A stretch of 34,871 nt of DNA, from assembly GCA_012719315.1 (NCBI GenBank), contig JAAYAP010000011.1, positions 1-34,871 of the forward strand. Reading direction: 5' to 3'. The notes under the pieces were generated by a model. It was not told the DNA's origin. It made no database searches and worked only from the letters and a program-made list of their open reading frames with translations. This DNA is from Methanobacteriota archaeon. Lineage in GTDB: Archaea > Thermoplasmatota > Thermoplasmata > Methanomassiliicoccales > Methanomethylophilaceae. Of this stretch, positions 7,905 through 15,744 are shown piece after piece. Within the stretch, counting starts at the first letter, position 1, and each line of letters opens with the position of its first letter. A program made the translations under genes and the position numbers.

Positions 7905-9257
7905 ATGAGGGTGGTCATAGTGGGCGGCGGGAACGTGGGATTCACGTCCGCCGAGGCTTTATGCAGATTCCATGATGTCCTGGTCATCGAGAAGGACACG
8001 GCCAAGGCCGACAACATCCGCAGCCTGCTCAACGTCTCGGTCCTCATGGAGGACGGCAGCAACCCCCGGGTCCTGAGGTCGGCCATCGACCGCATCGACG
8101 CCGAGGTCATCCTCTCGGCGCTGTCGGACGACGGCCTCAACCTCTTCATCGGCATGATCGCCAAGCGCCACAAGCCGGGGATCAAGACGGTGGCCACGCT
8201 CAAGGACCCCGATTACGGGATCGAGACCGCCGCCGAGGGGGTCGAGGGCATCGACGTCCTCATCTCCCCGGAGCAGATCACCGCCGAGATGATCGTCAGG
8301 ATCGCCCTGTTGGACAACGTCGTCCAATACGATTACCTGGAGAGCAGGAACGCCGCCTTCGCGGTCTTCAAAGCCTATCGCGACCACGACATCGTCGGCA
8401 GGGTGGTCATGGAGCTGGACGTGCCCCCGGAGTGCTCGGTCGTGGCGGTCTACCGCGGCGACGCGACGCTGCTGGACACCGAGACGGCGCAGATCCGCGC
8501 CGGCGACCGCATCTGCGTCTTCGGCAGCCCCGAGGCGGTGGAGGACTTCAACCGGCTCATGGGCATCGGCCGCGAGGCCAAGGAGTACATCATCATCGGC
8601 GCCTCGCCGCCCGGCATCGCCATCGCCAAGGCCCTGTCCCAATCGGGCAGACGGCGTTTCATCAAGATGATCGACCGCAGCGAGGCCAACTGCCGCAACG
8701 CCGCCAAGGTGCTGTCCGACGTCGTCATCGTGCATGCGGACATCGCCGATCCGCAGGTCATCCGCGGGGAGAACATCGACCGGGCCGACGTGATCGTCAG
8801 CGTCTCCGCCAACGACGAGCGCAACCTGCTCGCCTGCATGGCGGGGCTGCGCTTCGGCGTCAGGAAGATCGTCTCCCGCTACTCCTCCGAGGAGTACGAG
8901 GAGATCTTCAAGCACACGGGCGTCGAATCGATCATCGGCTACCACCGCATCATCGCCAACGAGATCACCAAGAAGCTGATCTACGACGAGAACGCGATCC
9001 TCAGGCTCGACCGCGAGGGCGAGCTGTTCTTCAGCGTCGGCATCGACGGCAGGTCGAAGATGGTCGATCGCTGCCTCGGCGACATGCGCCTGCCCGAGGG
9101 CGTGCGCATCGCCGCGATCATCCGCGGGCACGGCACCATCTACCCGCGGCTGAACACGATCTTCCTCGAAGGCGACGAGGTGCTGATCTTCGCGCACGAC
9201 GTCAACCGGGCCAAGCTGGCGCGGTTCCTCGGCCGCGACGCCCCCGCGGAGCTGTGA
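7905..9257 (+). CDS. trkA: Trk potassium uptake regulatory subunit TrkA
   Basis: A 450-residue cytoplasmic NAD(H)/nucleotide-binding ring protein that gates the TrkH channel. It has the classical duplicated RCK_N-RCK_C layout. The first Rossmann repeat opens with VVIVGGGNVGFT (glycine motif at residues 7-12) and VIEKD. An RCK_C domain follows (about 150-220, VPPECSVVAVYRG). The second Rossmann repeat is near 228 (IIIGASPPGIAIA), where the glycine motif is relaxed, and a final RCK_C ends in GDEVLIFAHD. The stop overlaps the first candidate trkH start (GTGA), so channel and regulator are co-expressed. Confidence 0.93.
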   Translation: MRVVIVGGGNVGFTSAEALCRFHDVLVIEKDTAKADNIRSLLNVSVLMEDGSNPRVLRSAIDRIDAEVILSALSDDGLNLFIGMIAKRHKPGIKTVATLKDPDYGIETAAEGVEGIDVLISPEQITAEMIVRIALLDNVVQYDYLESRNAAFAVFKAYRDHDIVGRVVMELDVPPECSVVAVYRGDATLLDTETAQIRAGDRICVFGSPEAVEDFNRLMGIGREAKEYIIIGASPPGIAIAKALSQSGRRRFIKMIDRSEANCRNAAKVLSDVVIVHADIADPQVIRGENIDRADVIVSVSANDERNLLACMAGLRFGVRKIVSRYSSEEYEEIFKHTGVESIIGYHRIIANEITKKLIYDENAILRLDREGELFFSVGIDGRSKMVDRCLGDMRLPEGVRIAAIIRGHGTIYPRLNTIFLEGDEVLIFAHDVNRAKLARFLGRDAPAEL

Positions 9258-10822
9258 GGGCCGTGAGGACGATCGGCGGCATCCCGGCGAGGCTTAACCG
9301 CCTGGCGCGGTGGCAGAGCGGCAGCATGAGGATCCTCGGCGCGGTCGAGACCGTCCTCGGCCTGCTGCTGACCGCCATGGCCGTCGCGACGGCGGCGTCC
9401 GGAGGGGACGCGTCCGTCTTCCTGATCCCCGCCCCCTTCCTGCTGGTCCCCGGCATCCTGCAGTACACGCTCTTCGCCGGCGGCCGGGACATCTCGGTCG
9501 CGGTCAGCATACTCACGGTGATGACGGCCTGGTCGATCGCCTTCGCCGCCATGGCCGCCCCCTTCCTGCTGCACGGATGCACCTGGTACGACGCGCTCTT
9601 CGAATCGGTCAGCGGCCTCACCACCACCGGCTTCTCGGTCTTCGCCGACGTGGAGTCCCTGCCGGCCGCCCTGCTGTTCTGGAGGTCGCTCTCCCAATGG
9701 GTGGGCGGTCTGGCGGTCGTCATCGTCTTCATGTTCCTGCTGCCGATGCTGGGCATCGGCGGGAGGGCGCTGATCAACAACGAGCTCTCGGGGGCCGAGG
9801 CCGGCAACTTCGCCGCCAAGCTGAGGGAGGTCGCGGTCAACTTCATCGCCATCTACCTGGCGCTCTCGGCGATCCAGATGCTGCTGCTGGCGATCCTCGG
9901 CGTGCCGGTCTTCGAGGCGGTGTGCATCGGCATGTCCTGCATCTCGACCGGGGGCATGTCGGTGCTCAACGACAGCCTGGCATCGCATACCTTCGCGGTG
10001 CAGGCGGTCGTCGTCGTCTTCATGTTCCTCGGCGGCACCAACTTCTACCTGCACTACCGGTTCCTGTACAAGCGCGACTACAAGGCGTACATCAGGTGCC
10101 AGGAGCTCGTCTGGACCGTGATCTGGTTCGCGGTCGCGACCGTCCTGATCCTCCTGGCGCTGGCGTCCGCCGGCGGCGGCGGCCTCGGCGACGACCTCTG
10201 GAGCTCGCTGTTCGCCGTGGTCTCGTTCGGCACCTCCACCGGGTTCTCCGCCCATGACCATTCGGTCTGGCCGGCGGCGACGCTGCCGGTGCTGATGCTG
10301 CTGGGCCTGTTCGGGGCGATGTCGGGATCGACCGCCGGGGGGATCAAGATATACCGGCTGGTCATCGTCAAGGAGTACATCGCCTACGGCCTCCACCGGA
10401 TGATCCATCCGCGTGCGGTGAGGGATGTCAGGCTGGACGGGCACAGCGTCGGCACCGATGCGCTGATCGCGGCGCTGACGGTCATGCTCTCCTTCCTGGC
10501 GGCGGCGGCCGTCGGCACCGTCCTGTTCATGTGGACCGAGCCCGGCACCGGCCTCGCCGATGCCGCGGGGCTCTGCATCGCCAGCCTCGGCAACGTCGGC
10601 GCGGGCATCGGCGTCCTCGGCGACGGCGTCCCCGTGGCCGACCTGAGCCTGCCGACCAAGGCGGTCATGGCGGCGCTGATGTGGATCGGGCGTCTGGAGG
10701 TGACGATGTTCCTGCTCCTGTTCACCCGGGTCTTCTGGAGCGACGTCCGCAGGCATGCGGCCGCATCTCACAGACGGCCGGGCCGGCGCACGGCCGCGGT
10801 CATCCCCGGCCGGCGGCGCTGA
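9254..10822 (+). CDS. trkH: Trk potassium uptake channel subunit TrkH
   Basis: Membrane potassium channel/transporter of the TrkH/KtrB superfamily. The four pore loops each carry the conserved selectivity-filter glycine region: SGLTTTGFS, SCISTGGMS, SFGTSTGFS and ASLGNVGAG. Each is flanked by two membrane helices; the N- and C-termini add further hydrophobic spans. GAMSGSTAGGIKIYR and FLGGTNFYLHYRFL are family motifs. The start is uncertain. GTG at 9254 overlaps the trkA stop (GTGA) and adds about 24 basic, presumably cytosolic residues; GTG at 9263 and ATG at 9326 (MRILGAVE, just before TM1) are alternatives. The arginine-rich tail is cytosolic. The gene ends two bases from the convergent TPR-like gene. 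Confidence 0.92.
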   Translation: MRAVRTIGGIPARLNRLARWQSGSMRILGAVETVLGLLLTAMAVATAASGGDASVFLIPAPFLLVPGILQYTLFAGGRDISVAVSILTVMTAWSIAFAAMAAPFLLHGCTWYDALFESVSGLTTTGFSVFADVESLPAALLFWRSLSQWVGGLAVVIVFMFLLPMLGIGGRALINNELSGAEAGNFAAKLREVAVNFIAIYLALSAIQMLLLAILGVPVFEAVCIGMSCISTGGMSVLNDSLASHTFAVQAVVVVFMFLGGTNFYLHYRFLYKRDYKAYIRCQELVWTVIWFAVATVLILLALASAGGGGLGDDLWSSLFAVVSFGTSTGFSAHDHSVWPAATLPVLMLLGLFGAMSGSTAGGIKIYRLVIVKEYIAYGLHRMIHPRAVRDVRLDGHSVGTDALIAALTVMLSFLAAAAVGTVLFMWTEPGTGLADAAGLCIASLGNVGAGIGVLGDGVPVADLSLPTKAVMAALMWIGRLEVTMFLLLFTRVFWSDVRRHAAASHRRPGRRTAAVIPGRRR

Positions 10823-10824
10823 GC

Positions 10825-11661
10825 TCAGCGGCAGGCGTCGAGGATGCGCATGACCGCGTCATGCCCGGGCGCCTGCTCGTTGATCGCCCCGGCGATTATG
10901 CGTGCATTGTCCCGCTTCCCCTTCTCGATCAGGCAGAGGGCCAGGATCTCCATGGCGTCGACGTGGCCCGGATCGGCCCTCACGGCCTTGGCGGCGTAAC
11001 CGCCGGCGGCGGCGGTCTTGCCGCTCATCCACATGAAATAGGCGGCCAGGGCGTTGGCGTCCGCCGACCTCTTATCGGCTTTGAGGGCGGCTTTGACGAG
11101 ATCGCCGGCCTCGCGGGAGAGCCCGCGCCGCAGCAGCACCGAGCAACGGCATCTGCCTGCCCGGAAGTCGGAGGGCATCTCCTCCATGAGCCGGGCGGCG
11201 AGCGCGTCGGCGGACGCGAAGTCCCCGAGCGAGCAGAACGCCTCGGCGGCCAGGACGTCGTCGTCGACCGTCGGCTCGGCGATCCGCCCGTAGGCGGCGA
11301 CCGCGTCCGCATGCTCCCCCATCCCGTGGAGGGCGGCCATGCGCTCCCGTTCGACGGCGTCGTCCGCCGGCAGCGCCGCGAGCGCCGCATGCGCTTCCCG
11401 GCGGTATCCCAGTCCCCGCAGCCCGCGGGCGGTCTCCAACGCGGCCGACGGGTCGGCGCGCAGGCTCGCGGCGATCATCCCCAACACGGTCTCGGCGGTC
11501 TCCGTCTCGCCGACCGACCTCAGCAACGAGAGGCAGGTCAGCAGGACGAGCGGCTCGTCCGCCGCCGACGCCGCGATGCCGGCGACCTGCGGTCCGACCG
11601 CCGCGAGGTCGCCGGCGGCGATGCTCTTCCGAATCCCTTCGAAGGCCTGTGCCCTGTCCAT
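10825..11661 (-). CDS. TPR-like helical repeat protein, function unknown
   Basis: A 278-residue protein composed almost wholly of paired alpha helices with tetratricopeptide-like spacing (alanine, glycine and leucine at repeat positions). Examples are GYRREAHAALAALP, MGEHADAVAAYGRIAEP, LGDFASADALAARLMEE, LSREAGDLVKAALKAD and LIEKGKRDNARIIAG. No signal peptide, membrane span or catalytic motif is seen. TPR-like proteins are usually protein-interaction scaffolds; the partner cannot be told from sequence. The start ATG lies about 26 nt from a TTTAAT element (minus strand), consistent with a leaderless message. It is divergent from the ATPase/DUF4435 pair, 93 bp away, so a regulatory link is possible but unproven. 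Confidence 0.75.
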   Translation of the reverse strand: MDRAQAFEGIRKSIAAGDLAAVGPQVAGIAASAADEPLVLLTCLSLLRSVGETETAETVLGMIAASLRADPSAALETARGLRGLGYRREAHAALAALPADDAVERERMAALHGMGEHADAVAAYGRIAEPTVDDDVLAAEAFCSLGDFASADALAARLMEEMPSDFRAGRCRCSVLLRRGLSREAGDLVKAALKADKRSADANALAAYFMWMSGKTAAAGGYAAKAVRADPGHVDAMEILALCLIEKGKRDNARIIAGAINEQAPGHDAVMRILDACR

Positions 11662-11683
11662 GGACGGTCAATGCGTTCCGCGG

Positions 11684-11689
11684 ATTAAA
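11684..11689 (-). promoter_or_regulatory. TATA box of the TPR-like gene
   Basis: Minus-strand TTTAAT centred about 25.5 nt before the ATG at 11661. The rest of the spacer is GC-rich. Confidence 0.45.
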
Positions 11690-11720
11690 CCTTCGGCGGC
11701 GGATGGCGGCGGATGGCGGA

Positions 11721-11733
11721 TATATGTATATTA
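11721..11733 (+). promoter_or_regulatory. TATA box of the ATPase/DUF4435 operon
   Basis: TATATGTATATTA. Its right half is centred about 26 nt before the ATG at 11755, predicting leaderless transcription. It is the most AT-rich stretch of the divergent spacer. Confidence 0.55.
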
Positions 11734-11754
11734 CCGCGAAGCGATACCTCCCGC

Positions 11755-12792
11755 ATGATACTCAGGTCGATAAGGGTGTACGGGCTGTTCGGGGAATACG
11801 ACTACGACATCGAGCTGAGCGGGAACTACATCACCTTCATCCATTCGCAGAACGGACTCGGCAAATCCACGCTGATGCGGCTGATCAGCAGCATCCTCGG
11901 CGGGAACATGGAGGAGGTCGCGTCGACATCCTTCGACAGGATCGAGATGGTCTTCGACGACGGGGCCTTCCTGATCGTCGAGAACCGGTCCGACGGGCCC
12001 GTCGCCATCATCCAGAAGAATGAGGTCGACGAGGTGCTGCTCCCGGAGGACCTGAGGGGCATCCTCAAGGTGACGCACCTCGAACCCGACCGGCTGGTGA
12101 TCATGCGCGACGACTGCCTGATCCCCTCGCTGTGCGTGCTGTACGAGGATTTCGCCGAGAGGCTGAAGGCCGCCTGGGCCGACAGCACTCTGCATCACAT
12201 CCCGCGCTGCGATCCGGAGCAGATGAGCGACGCCGAGATCGAGCAGGGGTTCAAGGAACTCAAGGCCAGGCTGGATTTCATGAAGCAGGCGGGCTTCGAA
12301 CCCGAGCTGCCGCCCGGGTACAGGGTCCCGCCGCCGCGGTTCGAGATCGCCGAGTACCGCACGGAGTACACCGAGCTGTTCTACTCGCTGAACGACTACG
12401 TGGAGCGCTACCATCCGCTGGCCGAGCTGACCGTGATGTACATGGACATCGTCAACAGCATCTTCACCCGGAAGACGCTCCACATCAACGACGCCGGCGA
12501 GTTCTCCATCCTCCTGGACAACGGCAACAACCTCCCGGTGCCCAAGCTGTCCTCGGGCGAGAAGCAGGTCCTGGTGATCTTCTTCAGGCTGCTCTTCGAG
12601 GCCGAGCCGCGTTCGCTCGTGCTCATCGACGAGCCCGAGATCTCCCTGCACATCGTCTGGCAGCACAAGGTGAGCCGGATGCTGCTGGAGGTCGCCAGGA
12701 TGCGTTCGTTGCGTATGATCGTCACCACGCACTCGCCGCAGATCATCCATGACGCCTGGGACCAGGCCGTCGAGTTGAAAGTGGGACAATGA
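11755..12792 (+). CDS. ABC/SMC-type AAA ATPase, first gene of a DUF4435 pair (PARIS AriA-like)
   Basis: A 345-residue ABC-superfamily ATPase of the AAA_15/AAA_21 kind. Motifs in order: Walker A SQNGLGKST (residues 31-39), ABC signature LSSGEKQ (265-271), Walker B LVLIDEPEISLH with D292/E293, and the switch histidine TTHS (H326). The roughly 190 residues between Walker A and the signature form a small insertion (ELKARLDFMKQAG, NDYVERYHPL) with no long coiled coil. This is the OLD/RecF-like architecture, not SMC/Rad50. The stop overlaps the next gene's start (ATGA). The next gene is a DUF4435 protein, and this order matches the PARIS defence system (AriA ATPase, AriB DUF4435 nuclease), though this ATPase is shorter than described AriA proteins. 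Defence function is inference. Confidence 0.8.
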   Translation: MILRSIRVYGLFGEYDYDIELSGNYITFIHSQNGLGKSTLMRLISSILGGNMEEVASTSFDRIEMVFDDGAFLIVENRSDGPVAIIQKNEVDEVLLPEDLRGILKVTHLEPDRLVIMRDDCLIPSLCVLYEDFAERLKAAWADSTLHHIPRCDPEQMSDAEIEQGFKELKARLDFMKQAGFEPELPPGYRVPPPRFEIAEYRTEYTELFYSLNDYVERYHPLAELTVMYMDIVNSIFTRKTLHINDAGEFSILLDNGNNLPVPKLSSGEKQVLVIFFRLLFEAEPRSLVLIDEPEISLHIVWQHKVSRMLLEVARMRSLRMIVTTHSPQIIHDAWDQAVELKVGQ

Positions 12793-13646
12793 TCGAGCGG
12801 CTGACGGCGTCGGACATCGCCAACGAGGTCTCGATGATGCGTTCGGCCTTCAAAGGCACCTTCGTCGTCGTCGAGGGGGTCACCGACAGCCGCCTCTACG
12901 GCAAATTCATCGATCCAGAGGGGGTGATGGTGCTCATCGCCCACTCCAAGGACAACGTCAGGCGCTCGGTGATCGAGTCGCGGACCAACCGCAGGGACCT
13001 CAGGATCATCGGGATCATGGACCCCGACCTGGACCGGCTCAACGGCAGGACCTATCCCATGCCGCTCTTCCTCACCGACAACCGCGACCAGGAGGGCATG
13101 ATCCTGGCGTCGAGGGCCTTGGACGACCTGCTGACCGAGTACGCCGACCAGGCGCTGCTGAAGTCGTTCGAGGACAAGCACGGGCCGGTGCGGGAGGCGA
13201 TCGCTCGTTCGGCGGCGCCGATCGGGCTGCTGATGCACATCTCGCGATGCGACGGGTTGAAACTGTGCTTCAAGGACATGGATTACCGCTCGTTCATCGA
13301 CCCGCGCACGCTGGAGCTCGACATGCAGAGGATGGTGGAGGAGGTCATCTCGCTGTCCAAGGACCCGAACATCGGCCGGAAGGACGCATTGTCGAGACTG
13401 AAACGCGAGCTGAAGCACCTCGAGGACCCCTGGATGGCGGTGCGGGGGCACGACGCCGTCGAGATCCTCACCATCGGCCTGGCCGAGGTCTTCGGCTCGT
13501 ACAACTCCTACGGCATCAAGCACGGCCAGGTGGCGGGCTCGCTGCGGCTGGCGTTCTCCTACGATTACTTCGCCGACACCGGGCTGTACGGCGACACCTC
13601 CGAATGGAGCCGCAAGACCGAGAACCCGTTGTGGCTCAGACGTTGA
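12789..13646 (+). CDS. DUF4435/TOPRIM-like protein (PARIS AriB-like)
   Basis: A 285-residue protein with a TOPRIM-like core. FVVVEGVTDSRLYGKF (residues 25-40) supplies the metal-binding glutamate E29, and IIGIMDPDLDRL (73-84) the DxD motif D78/D80. This matches the DUF4435 pattern, in which these acidic residues form an OLD/topoisomerase-type nuclease site. The rest is helical, with conserved-looking IGLLMHISRC and a C-terminal RLAFSYDYF segment. It is coupled to the upstream ATPase by ATGA. In PARIS, the DUF4435 subunit is held by the ATPase and released on sensing a phage anti-restriction protein; whether that applies here is inference. Its 3' end overlaps convergent xseB by 11 nt. Confidence 0.75.
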   Translation: MIERLTASDIANEVSMMRSAFKGTFVVVEGVTDSRLYGKFIDPEGVMVLIAHSKDNVRRSVIESRTNRRDLRIIGIMDPDLDRLNGRTYPMPLFLTDNRDQEGMILASRALDDLLTEYADQALLKSFEDKHGPVREAIARSAAPIGLLMHISRCDGLKLCFKDMDYRSFIDPRTLELDMQRMVEEVISLSKDPNIGRKDALSRLKRELKHLEDPWMAVRGHDAVEILTIGLAEVFGSYNSYGIKHGQVAGSLRLAFSYDYFADTGLYGDTSEWSRKTENPLWLRR

Positions 13647-13881
13647 GGTCCAGGTCCTCGCGGACCGCGGTCCCGGCGGCGTTCTCGGCGATCGTCTGCA
13701 CCCGGCGCTCGCTCTCCTCGAGTATCCGCCGGCAGTGGTCGCGAAGCGCGATCGCCTCCTCGTAGATGCCCAGGCTCTCGTCCAGGTCCAACCCGCCCGC
13801 CTCCAGCCGTTTGACCATCGCCTCGAGCGCGGTCATGCTCTCCTCGAAACCCATCTCCTCGATTTTCTTCTTCCCGTTCAT
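13636..13881 (-). CDS. xseB: Exodeoxyribonuclease VII small subunit
   Basis: An 81-residue helical-hairpin protein with the XseB signature: GFEESMTALEAMVKRLE, then GGLDLDESLGIYEEAIALRD, then a third helix with RILEESERRVQ. It binds XseA to form exonuclease VII, which degrades single-stranded DNA from both ends into oligonucleotides. It starts inside the xseA stop (ATGA), so the two subunits are translated together. Its 3' end overlaps the convergent DUF4435 gene by 11 nt. Length is normal. Confidence 0.93.
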   Translation of the reverse strand: MNGKKKIEEMGFEESMTALEAMVKRLEAGGLDLDESLGIYEEAIALRDHCRRILEESERRVQTIAENAAGTAVREDLDLNV

Positions 13882-15140
13882 CTCGATCTCACATCCTTGA
13901 CTTCCGCGTCGACCGTGCCGTCGCGCATGCGCACGGCGATCGTCTCGCCCCTGCCGATCGATGCCGCCGAGGTCAGCGCCCGGCCGTGCGCGTCGACGAC
14001 CATCCCGTAGCCTCTGCCCAGCACCTCGTAGGGGCTGAGCGCGTCCAGGCGCCCGGCGGCCGCCTCCAGCCTCGACGCGCGGATCGGGACCAGGTCCCGT
14101 GCCGCGCGCTCCAGCATCGACGCCGCGGCCGTGTACCGGCCGCGCATCCTCACGACGCGGTCGCGGAGCACCGCGTCGAGGCGGTCCGAGAGGCGGTCGG
14201 CCTCCAGGGACCGCATCGCCACCAGCTCGGCCGCCCGCCGCGGCGACAGCGAGGTGTCGGCCCTGCCGAAGCGGGCGCGCATCCGCAGCAGGGTCCGCTC
14301 GACGGCGGCGCCGGCGCGGACCAGGCAGCCGTCGGCCCGGCGCGACAGGTCGTGCCTGTCGGCCAGGACGATCTCGGCCGCGGCGGTCGGCGTCGCCGCC
14401 CGCACGTCCGCGACCAGGTCGGCCAGGGTGAAATCCGATTCGTGGCCGACGGCGGAGACGGTCGGGACCGTCGAGGCGGCGATCGCCCGCACCACGACCT
14501 CCTCGTTGAAGGCCCAGAGGTCCTCGGCCGACCCGCCCCCGCGCCCGACGATGATGACGTCGACGCCGGCGCGGTCGAGCAGGGCGATCCCGGCCGCGAT
14601 CGATTCCGCCGCCCCCTCGCCCTGGACCTTGGCCGGGGCCAGCAGGAGGTCGGCCGGGAACCGGCGGCCGGCGGTCACCACCATGTCGTGGATGGCCGCC
14701 CCCGACGGCGAGGTGACGATCCCGACGGTCTTCGGATAAAGCGGCAGCGGCCGTTTGCGGGACGCGTCGAACAATCCCTCGGCGCGCAGCCTAGCCTTCA
14801 ACTCCTCCAGCCTGGCGTACAGGTCGCCCCGTCCGCCGCGCCGCGCCGTCCTGGCGATGAACTGGTAGCTGCCGCGTTCGACGTAGAGGTCGATGCTGCC
14901 GAACAGCGCCACCTCCAGGCTGTCGGTCAGCTCGAAGCCGATCCTGGCGGCATCGGCGCGGAACAGCACGCAGCGCAGCTCGCTGCCGGCATCCTTCAGC
15001 GTGAAGTAGCTGTGGCCCGACTGGTACCTCTTGAAATTGGAGACCTCGCCGGCCACCCAGAGGTCGTTGACCTCGCGGGCCGTCCCCAGTATGCCTTTGA
15101 CACGCGTGTTCAGCTGCGTGACGGTGATCGTCTCTTCCAT
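13878..15140 (-). CDS. xseA: Exodeoxyribonuclease VII large subunit
   Basis: Catalytic subunit of exonuclease VII, about 420 residues. Domain order: N-terminal OB fold (VTQLNTRVKGIL, WVAGEVSNFK, GHSYFTLKD); the nuclease domain with VGIVTSPSGAAIHDM, VIIVGRGGGSAEDLWAFNEE and AVGHESDFTLADLVAD, all hallmark XseA motifs; a long helical coiled segment; and a C-terminal beta tail (LGRGYGMVVDAHG). All parts look intact. The start is placed at ATG 15140 (MEETITVTQLN); an in-frame ATG at 15161 would add seven residues (MHPVSAV). ExoVII is common in bacteria and patchy in archaea. It forms an operon with xseB through an ATGA overlap. Confidence 0.92.
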   Translation of the reverse strand: MEETITVTQLNTRVKGILGTAREVNDLWVAGEVSNFKRYQSGHSYFTLKDAGSELRCVLFRADAARIGFELTDSLEVALFGSIDLYVERGSYQFIARTARRGGRGDLYARLEELKARLRAEGLFDASRKRPLPLYPKTVGIVTSPSGAAIHDMVVTAGRRFPADLLLAPAKVQGEGAAESIAAGIALLDRAGVDVIIVGRGGGSAEDLWAFNEEVVVRAIAASTVPTVSAVGHESDFTLADLVADVRAATPTAAAEIVLADRHDLSRRADGCLVRAGAAVERTLLRMRARFGRADTSLSPRRAAELVAMRSLEADRLSDRLDAVLRDRVVRMRGRYTAAASMLERAARDLVPIRASRLEAAAGRLDALSPYEVLGRGYGMVVDAHGRALTSAASIGRGETIAVRMRDGTVDAEVKDVRSR

Positions 15141-15201
15141 CACCGCGGATACGGGGTGCATCGGTAATAGAGTTTCGGCGTCCCCGTCCCCGTGCCGGCA
15201 T

Positions 15202-15214
15202 GGTATATTATACC
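15202..15214. promoter_or_regulatory. Palindromic TATA-like element between xseA and the zinc-ribbon membrane gene
   Basis: GGTATATTATACC is a near-perfect 13-bp palindrome in the xseA/zinc-ribbon divergent spacer. It could position transcription both ways. To the right it would start about 19 nt before the ATG at 15253 and leave the GGGAGGAG ribosome-binding sequence in the leader. A second TATAT (15225-15229) also exists 26 nt before that ATG. Confidence 0.4.
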
Positions 15215-15252
15215 GCGACGGGCGTATATCGGGACCGGGAGGAGATGCGAGG

Positions 15253-15735
15253 ATGACTTCGACCTGCCCGCACTGCGGGGTCGCCGTACCGTCCGACTGC
15301 GGGAGATGCCCCAGATGCTTCAGGGACATCGACATCGAGGCGCAGCGCCGTCGCGGCGCCGACGGCGCCGAGTACACGATCGTCGAGTCCGGGTCCCGCC
15401 GGGAGCGCACACGCCGGGAACGGCCGGAGAAGCGGCCGTTGAGCAGCCGCGCCGTCCTGCTGCTGGCGACGCTGCCCGCATTGTTCGGGGTCCTGGGGCT
15501 GGGGCAGATCGTCCGCGACCGCCGCGACGCCGTCGGCTTCTACTTCCTGCTGATCGGGCTGATCCTCTTCATCCCGTCGGTGCTCCTGGTCACCGACACC
15601 TGGGCGGGCGGCATCACCACCGGCCTGCTGAGGGTGTCGGCCTTCGTCCTGCTGATGGGAGCCTACCTGCTGACCGCGCTGGTGTCGCTGGCGGACCTGT
15701 ACTTCGGCTCGCTCTTCAGGTCGATGAGGCTCTGA
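15253..15735 (+). CDS. Zinc-ribbon membrane protein, function unknown
   Basis: A 160-residue protein. The N-terminus is a zinc ribbon, CPHCG...CGRCPRC, with cysteines at residues 5, 8, 16, 19 and 22. A basic linker (RRERTRRERPEKR) follows, then three to four hydrophobic spans: VLLLATLPALFGVLGLGQ, FYFLLIGLILFIPSVLLV, and a long C-terminal pair around LLRVSAFVLLMGAYLLTALVSLADLYF. The GLGQIVRDRR...GFYFLLIG arrangement recalls small TM2-like membrane proteins, which often carry zinc ribbons in archaea. The start is chosen by a strong GGGAGGAG about eight bases upstream. Function cannot be assigned. Confidence 0.7.
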   Translation: MTSTCPHCGVAVPSDCGRCPRCFRDIDIEAQRRRGADGAEYTIVESGSRRERTRRERPEKRPLSSRAVLLLATLPALFGVLGLGQIVRDRRDAVGFYFLLIGLILFIPSVLLVTDTWAGGITTGLLRVSAFVLLMGAYLLTALVSLADLYFGSLFRSMRL

Positions 15736-15744
15736 GCCGAGGCG

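Noticed and set aside
7959..9197. Long open frames antisense to trkA and many other genes (several over 300 codons).
   Set aside because: In GC-rich coding DNA the opposite strand rarely has stops. Their products are Asp/His/Arg/Gly-rich shadows without domains, while the sense frames encode clear families.
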